From the NCBI GenBank assembly GCA_030057655.1, contig JASGUQ010000047.1:19588-83587 (forward strand): a stretch of 64,000 nt of DNA, in the 5' to 3' direction. The stretch comes from Bacillota bacterium. GTDB taxonomy: Bacteria; Bacillota; Clostridia; Christensenellales; Aristaeellaceae. Shown piece after piece: positions 24,724 to 32,664 of the stretch. The position numbers and the translations under genes are program-made. Numbering within the stretch: position 1 is the first letter of the stretch; the number at the start of each line of letters is the position of its first letter. The notes under the pieces are model-generated. The model made no database searches. It had not been told where the DNA came from and saw nothing but the letters and a program-made list of their open reading frames with translations.

Positions 24724-25577
24724 TTTTTGCCTTTCAACGCGCCCAACAGGGAAAACAGCAGAAAACCCGCGATGTCCGCCGCCACAATGGTCGCGCCCAC
24801 CGGCGTGCCCGCCAGGATGGATGCCACAATGCCAACCAAAGCCGCGGTCACGCCAAAGACCGCGGCGCAGATAACCACAGAGCGGAAACTTTTGTACACC
24901 CGCATGGCGCTGAGCGCCGGGAACACCAGCAAAGCTGAGATCAGCAGCGAGCCCACCAGGTTCATGGCAAGGGAAATCACCGTGGCGATCACCACGGCGA
25001 CGGCGGCGTTGTACAGCCCTGTGCGCATGCCGGTGGCCGCGGCGAACTCCCCGTCAAAGGTCAGGGCAAACACCCGGTTATAAAACAGCACAAACAGCAC
25101 CACCACCACAAAGCCAAGCCCAATGCTCAGCCACACCTCCTCCTGGCTGAGCGTCAGGATGGAGGTGGAACCAAACAGCGTTGTGCATACATCCCCGGAC
25201 ACATTGCCGCCCTTTGGCGGGAACAGGTTAAACAGAATATAGCCGATGGCCAGCGCGCCCACGCTCATCATCGCGATGGCGGCGTCCCCCTGGATTTTTA
25301 CCCGCCTGCCGCCATGAAGCAGCAGGATGGAAAACAGGATGGTAATGGGCAAGACCAGCAGCATGTTGTTGCTGAAATTCAGCACCGTCGCGATCGCCAT
25401 GGCGCCAAAGGCCACATGGGCAAGGCCGTCGCCAATGTAGGACAGGCGGCGCAGCACCAGCACCACACCCAGCAGCGAGGCGCTCAGCGCCACCAGCACC
25501 CCCACGATCAGGGCGTACTGCACAAAAGGGTAGGACAGGTAAAAACCAAGGGTCTCCCAAATTCCGCCTGTATTCAT
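24720..25577 (-). CDS. znuB: Zinc ABC transporter permease
   Basis: This is a 285-residue integral membrane protein of the ABC-3 (ZnuB/MntB) family with about seven helices. Family stretches include SASLLGVVLVLRRLSYIGDGLAH near residue 30, IMSVGALAIGY in variant form, TFDGEFAAATGMR and NLVGSLLISALLVFPALSA. The start has AAGGAGGCGAATCC and overlaps the znuC stop by four bases. Zinc rather than manganese is inferred from the Fur-type regulator and the His-rich binding protein in the same unit. Confidence 0.93.
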   Translation of the reverse strand: MNTGGIWETLGFYLSYPFVQYALIVGVLVALSASLLGVVLVLRRLSYIGDGLAHVAFGAMAIATVLNFSNNMLLVLPITILFSILLLHGGRRVKIQGDAAIAMMSVGALAIGYILFNLFPPKGGNVSGDVCTTLFGSTSILTLSQEEVWLSIGLGFVVVVLFVLFYNRVFALTFDGEFAAATGMRTGLYNAAVAVVIATVISLAMNLVGSLLISALLVFPALSAMRVYKSFRSVVICAAVFGVTAALVGIVASILAGTPVGATIVAADIAGFLLFSLLGALKGKK

Positions 25578-26272
25578 GGATTCGCCTCCTTTAAAAACGC
25601 GCTCCCCAAGGGGCTTTGGGCGTAGCCTTCGCTTTCCCCGAAATACAGCGGCGTGCGGGACACGTGCAGGATGTGGGAGGCATTCCTGATCGCCGCCCCC
25701 ACGTCATGGGTGATCATGATGATGGTTAGCCCGCTTTGATTTAAATCGCCGATCAAGTCATACATCTCCTGGGTGATCTGGGGGTCCAGCCCTGCCGCAG
25801 GCTCATCCAGCAGCAGCATTTTATCCGCCGCGCACAGCGCCCGGGCCAATAAAACCCTTTGCTGCTGCCCGCCGGACAGCTCGCGGTAGCAATGGTTTGC
25901 GATCTTGGTGATGTTAAGCCGCGCGATGTTTTTGTCAGCCAGCGCCTTTTGCGCCCGGGTAAAAAACGGGCCCCTGCCCCTGGACAGGCATCCGCTGAGC
26001 ACCACTTCCCGCACCGAGGCCGGAAAATCCCGCTGGACAGGGCTCTGCTGGGGCAGGTAGCCAATGTGATGGCGCACCCCTTCTTCCAGGGTCATCTTGC
26101 CAGACAAGGGGGGCAGCAGGCCCAAAATGGTCCTCATCAGCGTGGTCTTTCCTGAGCCGTTCTCCCCGACGATGCACAGGTAGTCTTTGGGATTGACCGC
26201 GAAGGTGATCGCCTCCGCAACAGGCTTTCCTTCATAGCCAACGCTTACATTTTCACAGGTTAAAAGTGCCAT
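25574..26272 (-). CDS. znuC: Zinc ABC transporter ATPase
   Basis: This is a 232-residue single ABC domain. Walker A is GENGSGKTT near residue 39, the Q-loop is YLPQQ, the signature is LSGGQQQR and Walker B is MLLLDEPAAGLD. The start is set at the ATG at 26272, which follows AAAGGA and begins MALLTCENV; an earlier in-frame ATG has no ribosome site. It lies 64 bases after znuA, with a GC-rich hairpin between, and overlaps znuB. Confidence 0.93.
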   Translation of the reverse strand: MALLTCENVSVGYEGKPVAEAITFAVNPKDYLCIVGENGSGKTTLMRTILGLLPPLSGKMTLEEGVRHHIGYLPQQSPVQRDFPASVREVVLSGCLSRGRGPFFTRAQKALADKNIARLNITKIANHCYRELSGGQQQRVLLARALCAADKMLLLDEPAAGLDPQITQEMYDLIGDLNQSGLTIIMITHDVGAAIRNASHILHVSRTPLYFGESEGYAQSPLGSAFLKEANP

Positions 26273-26303
26273 ACCGTCCTTTCTTCTTTCAGGAAACAAA
26301 GCC

Positions 26304-26328
26304 GCCCGGGCGGATCATCCGCCCGGGC
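26304..26328 (-). terminator. Intercistronic hairpin after znuA
   Basis: GCCCGGGCGG-ATCAT-CCGCCCGGGC is a perfect 10-bp stem without a good T-tract. It probably protects the znuA 3' end or trims transcription into znuC and znuB. Confidence 0.6.
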
Positions 26329-26336
26329 CAAAGCCC

Positions 26337-27392
26337 TTATTTCAGGGCCTCCTTCAGGCTTTCCAGGTTCTTTTCCATCACGCCAAGGTAGGTCGTGCCC
26401 TCCAAAACCATCCGGGCGTCCACCGTCTGCATGCTGTCCAGCATGATGACCGGGCGGCTGGCGTCCTTGGACGCGTTCAGCACGGCCTTGGCGATCTTGC
26501 CATCGGAGCCGTCCAGCACCAGGATGGCGGGCAAATTCAGCTCATCCGCCTTGCTGGCCAGGAAGGCCACCGTCTCAAAACTGGCTTCCGTCTCAGCGGA
26601 GCAGCCGGAGAAAGCGGCGAAATAGGTCAAACCATAGTCCTCCGTCAGGTAACGGAAGGGGAAGCGGTCGCCAAAGAGCAGCGTCTTGTTTTTCGCAGCG
26701 TCCACCGCCTCCTGGTACTGTTTGTCCAGGCTGTCCAGTTTGTCCGCGTAGGCCTTCTGGTTGTTCAGGTAGGTTTCCGCGTTGTCCGTGTCCAGGAAGG
26801 CCAGTTCCGCGGCCATAACCCGGCTCAGTTTCTGCGCGTTGCGCAGGGACAGCCAGATGTGCTCGTCTTCATGGCTGTGAACATGCCCGTCATGCTCGTG
26901 CTCATGTTCATGTTCATGCTCATGTTCGTGCTCATCATGGCCATGTTCTTCCTCATCATGGTCATGATCAGCGCCTTCCTCCCCATGGTCATGGGCGTGT
27001 TCGCCCTCCTGCATGCCTTCCACGCTCTGGCCCATCACCGCGTCCTCGCCCAGGGCTTTGAGCAGGTTGATGATCACCATGTCCTTGTTCTTGGCTTCCT
27101 TGAGCGCATCCTCCATCCAGTCATCCGAGGGGCCGCCGATGTACACCAGCATGTCGGCTGAGGATACCTTGATAAAGTCCTGGGCGGTGGGCTGGAAGTT
27201 GTGCAGGTCCGCTCCGCTGTCCTGCAAAAGGGTCAGTTCCACCGCTTCCAGCCTGTCGCCCAAGATGCTGCGCATCCAGTCATAGGAAGGGAAGGTGGTG
27301 CAAACGATGTTCAGTTTCTTTTCCTGTGCCATGGCGCTGCCCAAAGACAGGGCCACGATCAGCGCCAAAGCGGCTGCTATGATTCTTTTCAT
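26337..27392 (-). CDS. znuA: Zinc-binding protein with His-rich loop
   Basis: This is a 351-residue extracellular metal receptor of the TroA/ZnuA cluster. The signal peptide ends ALSLGSAMAQ without a lipobox cysteine. The metal site residues appear as HNFQPT near residue 70, HIWLS after the loop, and the later EASFETVAF and LDG regions. Between them lies a long His/Glu/Asp loop (about residues 135-178) with repeated HEHE units, typical of zinc receptors. The start is the ATG at 27392 after CGGAGG; longer readings lack a ribosome site. Confidence 0.94.
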   Translation of the reverse strand: MKRIIAAALALIVALSLGSAMAQEKKLNIVCTTFPSYDWMRSILGDRLEAVELTLLQDSGADLHNFQPTAQDFIKVSSADMLVYIGGPSDDWMEDALKEAKNKDMVIINLLKALGEDAVMGQSVEGMQEGEHAHDHGEEGADHDHDEEEHGHDEHEHEHEHEHEHEHDGHVHSHEDEHIWLSLRNAQKLSRVMAAELAFLDTDNAETYLNNQKAYADKLDSLDKQYQEAVDAAKNKTLLFGDRFPFRYLTEDYGLTYFAAFSGCSAETEASFETVAFLASKADELNLPAILVLDGSDGKIAKAVLNASKDASRPVIMLDSMQTVDARMVLEGTTYLGVMEKNLESLKEALK

Positions 27393-27477
27393 TTTTTTCC
27401 TCCGTAATATCTTCAGGGTAAGCATGAGAAACATGCCCCTTTTTCTCATCAGAAAAAGCAGGGACATGCTGGGTATC

Positions 27478-27804
27478 TCAATTGTTCATCTTGACCCTGA
27501 GGCTTACGGGGGTAAGGGGTTGGACTTCTAAACAGGAAGGCTGCATCCCCTCCAAACGGCGCTGGTCAAAGTGAAGGGTCAGCAGGATCAAAAGCGCCGC
27601 CAGCCCCTTGGACAGCGCTTTAAACACATGGCAGAAAAAGGCGCAGACAGGGCAGCCGCCCTGAGCCGACGGGCCTTCCTGAGGATCATGGCTGCAGGAT
27701 ACATGGCAGCCATGCTTCAAATGCTGGGCGGCATGGACAAAGCCCGCCAACAGGAACAGCACAAAGAATATGCTGATGATAAGGGCGGAGCGGCGCCTGA
27801 TCAT
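27478..27804 (-). CDS. Small Cys/His-rich membrane protein in the zinc operon
   Basis: This is a 108-residue protein I do not recognise. A hydrophobic N-terminus (IISIFFVLFLLAGFVHA) acts as a signal or anchor. A compact segment rich in metal-type ligands follows: HLKHGCHVSCSHDP, then GGCPVCAFFCHVF. A second hydrophobic stretch (GLAALLILLTLHF) comes after it. GGGGGGAG precedes the ATG at 27804, which overlaps the regulator's stop as ATGA. The position between a Fur-family regulator and znuA and the ligand-rich loop suggest a zinc-binding role at the membrane. Confidence 0.7.
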   Translation of the reverse strand: MIRRRSALIISIFFVLFLLAGFVHAAQHLKHGCHVSCSHDPQEGPSAQGGCPVCAFFCHVFKALSKGLAALLILLTLHFDQRRLEGMQPSCLEVQPLTPVSLRVKMNN

Positions 27805-28217
27805 GGCAGCTCCCCCCGGCAGGCGGCGCACTGTCCAAGCAGCAGGGTCTGGCCCTTGTCCAGGGTAAAGCCCTGCTTTTCAGCTTCCCGCGTCACCCGG
27901 CCTGTTTCTTCCTCCCCAAGGTGGATCAATTTGTGGCACCGGGTGCACTTCAGGTGCAGATGACCGTCGCAGCTGCGCCCGACGGGAGATATTTCATACA
28001 CATAGCTGCGGCTGCCCTCCAACAGATAGCGCTTGACAAGACCCTGCGCTGTCAGTTTCTGCAAAAGGCGGTATACTGTGCTTTCCCCAACGGTTTGCGC
28101 GGAAAAAGGATCCTCCTTCAGCGCTTTTATCAAGTCCCGCGCGGTAAAGGCCCGGCCAGGATGCTGGCGCAGAAAATCCACCAGCGCCTTGCGCTGCAGC
28201 GTCTGGTACCCGCCCAT
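27801..28217 (-). CDS. Fur-family metalloregulator (probable Zur)
   Basis: This is a 138-residue DNA-binding repressor. The winged helix covers residues 1-80 (ALVDFLRQHPGRAFTARDLIKAL, ESTVYRLLQKLTAQGLVKRY). The dimer domain has the metal stretch DGHLHLKCTRCHKLIHL and a closing CAAC, giving the two-CxxC structural zinc site. I choose the ATG at 28217 because AGGAGG is seven bases upstream; the ATG at 28223 is too close to it. It is first in the operon that encodes znuA, znuC and znuB, and a Fur-type box overlaps its promoter. Zinc sensing is inferred from that context. Confidence 0.9.
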   Translation of the reverse strand: MGGYQTLQRKALVDFLRQHPGRAFTARDLIKALKEDPFSAQTVGESTVYRLLQKLTAQGLVKRYLLEGSRSYVYEISPVGRSCDGHLHLKCTRCHKLIHLGEEETGRVTREAEKQGFTLDKGQTLLLGQCAACRGELP

Positions 28218-28240
28218 GGCCATCCCTCCTGGTTTCAAAT

Positions 28241-28255
28241 TGAGAGTCATTCTCA
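28241..28255 (-). promoter_or_regulatory. Fur/Zur box
   Basis: TGAGAGT-C-ATTCTCA is a 7-1-7 inverted repeat that matches the Fur-family consensus TGATAATNATTATCA at 11 of 14 arm positions. It lies just downstream of the -10 of the zinc operon and should allow autorepression. Confidence 0.78.
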
Positions 28256-28260
28256 TTTTT

Positions 28261-28289
28261 AAAATACCACGCCTTTTTAGAAAAAGCAA
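28261..28289 (-). promoter_or_regulatory. Promoter of the zinc operon
   Basis: On the minus strand, TTGCTT (28284-28289) and TATTTT (28261-28266) are separated by 17 bases and followed directly by the Fur-type box. Confidence 0.65.
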
Positions 28290-28423
28290 GGGATGCGTAT
28301 TTTTTGAAAAACGATGATGGGACCGCGCGAACAACAAACATTCCTGCTTTTGCGAGCCGTTCTTATTTGTTTTCAATGTCTGATTGTGTGGTTTTCAATT
28401 ACCTGTCATGGAATAAAGCCAAA

Positions 28424-29143
28424 TCAATTGATCCGCCCTGTATAATTGCAGCATTCGCAGCCTTCTCCCAAGCAGCACATGCAGATCCCCGGATTTTCCC
28501 GGGCAAATTGATCCCAGTCAAACTCATCCTCTTGCTGCATTTTGCCCATGCGCCCTCCTGGAAAGGCCCTTTTCACCGCGGGGATCCCTTCGCTGTTCTT
28601 CTTCGCCTGGGGAGAAAACAGCAAGGCCTGCATCATCGGGCTGGCGATGCCGTTTTCCTCAAGCCCGTTAATTTTCTGAAACAGCTTCACGCGAATGACA
28701 CAGGTGGTGTTGAAGGTATCGGACATGGCTTGATTTTGCCGGTAATAGCCCAGATCCAGCAAGCGTTTTTTCAGCGCTTCAACGTCTTTCCCTTTGCTGC
28801 CAAACTGCAAAGGACGGTAATCCAGCACCTCCGCCCCCAGTTCGGAAGGGGTCAAAAACTCCGCAGCAACCCAGCCAAATTGATGGTCATCCAGTTCGAC
28901 CTGACAAAAGCCGTTCTCCTGTTTTAAAACCTTCACGAAGCTATGATTGGGGAGCCTGGCGATGATCGTGCTCCGGGCATCCGGCTTGCTGCGCACATTC
29001 AGCTGACCTTTGAGCGTTGTCACCTGGCAGATCTGTTCTGATGAATTGTCTGAAGGCATGGCTTCAGATTCCAGCGCGGCGCCTGTCAGGCAGGTGATCA
29101 ACAAAAAAGTGACAAGCAGATATTTTACAAAAATTCGTTTCAT
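28424..29143 (-). CDS. Secreted SH3b and peptidoglycan-binding protein with Cys-rich tail
   Basis: This 239-residue exported protein has a signal peptide at residues 1-28. A bacterial SH3 domain (about 38-95) shows GQLNVRSKPDARSTIIARL and FGWVAAEFL. A PG_binding_1-type helical domain (about 110-172) shows GSKGKDVEALKKRLLDLGYY. The tail is unusual: GICMCCLGEGCECCNYTG carries five cysteines in 13 residues, which could bind metal. It sits alone between the zinc regulator and fucI, with its own promoter. It has no catalytic domain; a wall-binding sensor or adaptor role is possible. Confidence 0.82.
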   Translation of the reverse strand: MKRIFVKYLLVTFLLITCLTGAALESEAMPSDNSSEQICQVTTLKGQLNVRSKPDARSTIIARLPNHSFVKVLKQENGFCQVELDDHQFGWVAAEFLTPSELGAEVLDYRPLQFGSKGKDVEALKKRLLDLGYYRQNQAMSDTFNTTCVIRVKLFQKINGLEENGIASPMMQALLFSPQAKKNSEGIPAVKRAFPGGRMGKMQQEDEFDWDQFARENPGICMCCLGEGCECCNYTGRIN

Positions 29144-29188
29144 GGGTCTCCTTTAATTCCACGGTTGCAGCGGCAAGTAAACACCCCC

Positions 29189-29217
29189 ATTGTATGCGGC
29201 GGCATCCGGCTTGTCAA
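29189..29217 (-). promoter_or_regulatory. Promoter of the SH3b protein gene
   Basis: On the minus strand, TTGACA (29212-29217) and TACAAT (29189-29194) are 17 bases apart. Confidence 0.75.
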
Positions 29218-29337
29218 AACCCTTGGCTTTAACAAAGCGAATTTCGCGCGCCTCCCAAAAGAACATTGGAACGCCCCCGGCATCGGAACGCTGCATATAA
29301 AATGAGCCCGAAACCAGACAAATTCACAGCGCGTTCA

Positions 29338-29366
29338 TTGAATCAAAAGGGGGGACATGTTACAAT
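29338..29366 (+). promoter_or_regulatory. Promoter of the fucI operon
   Basis: TTGAAT (29338-29343) and TACAAT (29361-29366) are 17 bases apart. The -35 equals that of the SDR operon promoter at 10093. Confidence 0.7.
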
Positions 29367-29420
29367 AAAGGCATTGAAGAATATCGCGGAAAGAAACCGC
29401 AGGACAAAAAAGGAGGACAT

Positions 29421-31202
29421 ATGAATTACCCGAAAATCGGCATCCGACCCATCATCGACGGCCGCTGGGGCGGCGTTCGTGAGAGCCTGGAGGAGACCAC
29501 GATGGTCATGGCCAAAGCGGCCGCGGACCTGATCTCCACCCTCAGGTATCCGGACGGCACGCCCGTCCAGACCGTGATAGCGGACAGCACCATCGGCGGC
29601 GGCGCGGAAGCCGCGGCCTGTGAAGCCAAATTTTCCAAAGAAAACGTGGTCGCCACCCTGAGCGTCACCCGCTGCTGGTGCTACGGTATGGAGACCATGG
29701 ACCTGAACCCCAACACCATCAAGGCGGTCTGGGGCTTTAACGGGACAGAGCGCCCCGGCGCCGTCTACCTGGCCGCCGTCATGGCCGCCTACGCGCAAAA
29801 GGGCCTGCCCGCCTTCTCCATCTATGGCCGGGACGTGCAGGACCTGACGGACACCACCATTCCGGATGACGTCAAGGAAAAACTGCTCCGCTTCGCGCGC
29901 GGCGCCGTGGCTGTGGGCTGGATGAAGAACAAGTCCTACGTCAACATCGGCGGCGTGTCCATGGGCATCGCCGGCTCCTATTGCGACATGAACATGTTCT
30001 CCAAATATTTCGGCATCCGCGCCGAGTTTGTGGACATGAGCGACGTGCTGCGCCGCATCCACCTGGGCATTTATGACCCTGAGGAATATGAGAAGGCGCT
30101 CAAATGGATCAAGGAAAACTGCCCCGAGGGCTTTGACGTGAACGCCGGGAAGCAATTGCCCGAGATCATCACCCGCTCAAAGACCGTTCCGGCTGACAAG
30201 GATTGGGAGTTTGTCGCCAAACTGACCATCGTCATCCGCGACCTGCTCTACGGCAACAAGAAGCTGGATGAGCTGGGCTGGCATGAGGAAGCCCTGGGCA
30301 AGAACGCTGTCGCCGGCGGCTTCCAGGGCCAGCGCGCCTGGACGGACTGGCTGCCCAACGCCGACTTCTCAGAAGCCATCCTGGCCTCCACCTTTGATTG
30401 GAACGGCGCCCGCCAGCCCACCCCCTTCGCGACGGAGAACGACACCCTAAACGGCGTCGCCATGATGCTGGGCACCCTGGTGACCAACTCCGCCCCCTGC
30501 TTCCACGACGTGCGCACCTACTGGTCGCCTGAGGCCACTGAGCGCGTCACCGGCTGGAAGCCCGACGGCAAGGCCAAGGACGGCTTTATCCACCTGATCA
30601 ACTCCGGCGCGACCGCGCTTGACGGGACCGGCGCCGCGGTCAATGACAAGGGCGAGCATTGCATGAAGCCCTTCTGGGAGATGACCGACAAGGACATCAA
30701 GGCCTGCCTGGAAGCGACGGACTGGGAGCGCGCCAACTACGAGTATTTCCGCGGGGGCGGCTTCTCCAGCCACTTCAAGAACGAGCACGCGATGCCCGTC
30801 ACCCTGCTCCGCGTCAACATCATTGACGGCATCGGCCCGGTGCTTCAGATCGCGGAGGGCGATACCGTGCTCCTGCCGGAAGACGCGCATGAGACCATCA
30901 TGAACCGCACCGACCGCACCTGGCCCTGCACCTGGTTTGCGCCGAGGATCACAGGGGAAGGCCCGTTCAAGGACGTTTACTCCGTGATGGCCAACTGGGG
31001 AAGCAACCACGGCGTTACCGTCTATGGCCATGTCGGCGCCGACTTGATCACCCTGGCCTCCATGCTCCGCATCCCGGTGTCCATGCACAATGTGGCGCCT
31101 GAAAAGGTCTACCGCCCGCATGCCTGGGCCGGCTTTGGCACAGAAGACATGGAAGCGGCCGACTACCGCGCCTGCAAAAACTACGGCCCCCTGTACGCCT
31201 GA
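29421..31202 (+). CDS. fucI: L-fucose isomerase
   Basis: This cytoplasmic Mn-dependent enzyme turns L-fucose into L-fuculose. Its 593 residues equal the E. coli FucI length. Recognisable stretches are [21 protein letters not shown] at the start, [28 protein letters not shown], the active-site region [15 protein letters not shown], and the ending [23 protein letters not shown] precedes the ATG. The next gene, 68 bases on, is a fuculose-phosphate-aldolase-like protein, so this is a short fucose operon without a fuculokinase. Confidence 0.96.
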   Translation: MNYPKIGIRPIIDGRWGGVRESLEETTMVMAKAAADLISTLRYPDGTPVQTVIADSTIGGGAEAAACEAKFSKENVVATLSVTRCWCYGMETMDLNPNTIKAVWGFNGTERPGAVYLAAVMAAYAQKGLPAFSIYGRDVQDLTDTTIPDDVKEKLLRFARGAVAVGWMKNKSYVNIGGVSMGIAGSYCDMNMFSKYFGIRAEFVDMSDVLRRIHLGIYDPEEYEKALKWIKENCPEGFDVNAGKQLPEIITRSKTVPADKDWEFVAKLTIVIRDLLYGNKKLDELGWHEEALGKNAVAGGFQGQRAWTDWLPNADFSEAILASTFDWNGARQPTPFATENDTLNGVAMMLGTLVTNSAPCFHDVRTYWSPEATERVTGWKPDGKAKDGFIHLINSGATALDGTGAAVNDKGEHCMKPFWEMTDKDIKACLEATDWERANYEYFRGGGFSSHFKNEHAMPVTLLRVNIIDGIGPVLQIAEGDTVLLPEDAHETIMNRTDRTWPCTWFAPRITGEGPFKDVYSVMANWGSNHGVTVYGHVGADLITLASMLRIPVSMHNVAPEKVYRPHAWAGFGTEDMEAADYRACKNYGPLYA

Positions 31203-31209
31203 AAACCCT

Positions 31210-31240
31210 CCGGGGCAGCCTGAAAAATGGCTGCCCCCGG
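31210..31240 (+). terminator. Intercistronic hairpin between fucI and the aldolase
   Basis: CCGGGGCAGCC pairs with GGCTGCCCCCGG around TGAAAAAT. There is no T-run, so it is more likely an mRNA-stability or attenuating structure than a full terminator. Confidence 0.55.
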
Positions 31241-31270
31241 ATATTTAAAGGAACACTTGAAGGAGGAAAC

Positions 31271-32557
31271 ATGGATTTCCAAATGATACACCCGGCTGAT
31301 CAGCTTGTGCTGATCATGCAGCGCATTTATGAATACGGGCTGACCACGACCTCCGGCGGCAACCTGTCCATCCTGGATGAAAACGGGGATATCTGGATCA
31401 CCCCCTCCGGCATTGACAAGGGCGCGCTGCGCAACGCGGACATGATCCAGGTGAAGCCGGACGGGCAGATCATCGGCATCCACAAACCTTCGGTGGAGCT
31501 GCCCTTTCACAGCAAGATCTACAAGATGAGGCCGGACATCAAAGCCGTGCTGCACGCGCATCCGCCAAACCTGGTCGCCTTCAGCCTGGCCCGCGTGATC
31601 CCGGAAACCCACCTTTTGCCCAACGTGCCCAGGCTGTGCGGCGAAATCTCCATGGCCGCTTATGCCGTGCCCGGCAGCGACCTTCTGGGCGAGTACAACG
31701 CCCGCGAGTTTGAAAAAGGCCACAATGTGGTCATGATGGAAAACCACGGCTGCGTCATCGGCGCGGACGACCTGTTCAGCGCCTTCAGGATCTTTGAGAC
31801 GCTGGACACCAGCGCACAGCTTCAAATCGACGCGGTCAAGATCGGCAAGCCCCGCGTGCTGAGCGATGAAGAGATCAAGATGCGGGAGCAGTCCCACCCG
31901 GTGCTGGACGAGTTCATCCACAAAACCGTGTCCAGCCAGGAGCGCGCCATCAGGCGGGATATGTGCCGTTACATCCACCGCTCCTATGAGCAGCGCCTCT
32001 TCACCTCCACCCAGGGCACCTTCTCCCACCGCCTGGATGAGAACAGCTTTGTCATCACCCCCTACAACAAGGATCGCAAGCTCATGGAGCCGGGGGATAT
32101 GGTGACCATCAAGAAGGGCATGTGCGAGATGGGCAAGCGCCCCAGCCGCTCGGTGCTGCTGCATGAGGCCATCTACAAGGCGCATCCGGAGATCAACTGC
32201 ATCCTGATCGCGCTGCCGCCCGCCATCATGGCCTTTGCCGTGACGGACGCGGAGTTTGACTCAAGAACCATCCCCGAGAGCTACATCAACCTGCGCGACG
32301 TTAAAAAAGTGCCCTTCCTTTACGGCACCACGAACATCGCGGACACCGTGAAGCTGCTGGGCAAAAAGACGCCGGTTCTGATCATGGAAAACGAATGCGT
32401 TCTGGTGACGGGTCACAGCCTGCACGCGGCCTTTGACCGCCTGGAGGTGCTGGAGTACAGCGCCAAGGCGCTCATTTCCGTGCGCGACATCGGGCCTTTG
32501 GTTCCCATTTCTCAGGAAGAGATCGCAGAGATCGACAAGGCGTTCAAGCTGAACTGA
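31271..32557 (+). CDS. Tandem-domain L-fuculose-phosphate-aldolase-like protein
   Basis: This 428-residue protein is made of two class II aldolase domains. The first (about 1-200) has TSGGNLSIL, the zinc ligands in PSVELPFHSK, AVLHAHPPN and MMENHGCV, and looks active. The second (about 215-428) repeats the fold (GTFSHRLDENSFVITP, SRSVLLHEAIYKAHPEI) but has IALPP where HAHPP is expected and MENEC where ENHG is expected. It therefore lacks the zinc histidines and may only serve structure or dimerisation. Single-domain FucA is about 215 residues. The gene follows fucI, so cleavage of L-fuculose-1-phosphate is the likely role. Confidence 0.87.
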   Translation: MDFQMIHPADQLVLIMQRIYEYGLTTTSGGNLSILDENGDIWITPSGIDKGALRNADMIQVKPDGQIIGIHKPSVELPFHSKIYKMRPDIKAVLHAHPPNLVAFSLARVIPETHLLPNVPRLCGEISMAAYAVPGSDLLGEYNAREFEKGHNVVMMENHGCVIGADDLFSAFRIFETLDTSAQLQIDAVKIGKPRVLSDEEIKMREQSHPVLDEFIHKTVSSQERAIRRDMCRYIHRSYEQRLFTSTQGTFSHRLDENSFVITPYNKDRKLMEPGDMVTIKKGMCEMGKRPSRSVLLHEAIYKAHPEINCILIALPPAIMAFAVTDAEFDSRTIPESYINLRDVKKVPFLYGTTNIADTVKLLGKKTPVLIMENECVLVTGHSLHAAFDRLEVLEYSAKALISVRDIGPLVPISQEEIAEIDKAFKLN

Positions 32558-32607
32558 TCAAATTCTCTTGTCTTAGAAGTGCCCGCAGACATTTCTTTGA
32601 AATGCAA

Positions 32608-32638
32608 AACGCAGTACCAAAGCGGTGCTGCGTTTTTT
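32608..32638. terminator. Bidirectional terminator after the fucose operon
   Basis: AACGCAGTACC-AAAGC-GGTGCTGCGTT forms an 11-bp stem with one wobble, followed by TTTTTT on the plus strand and TTTTG on the minus strand. It serves the convergent gene ending at 32665 as well. Confidence 0.85.
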
Positions 32639-32664
32639 GTGCTGTCATTTCGCTAAAATCAGAA

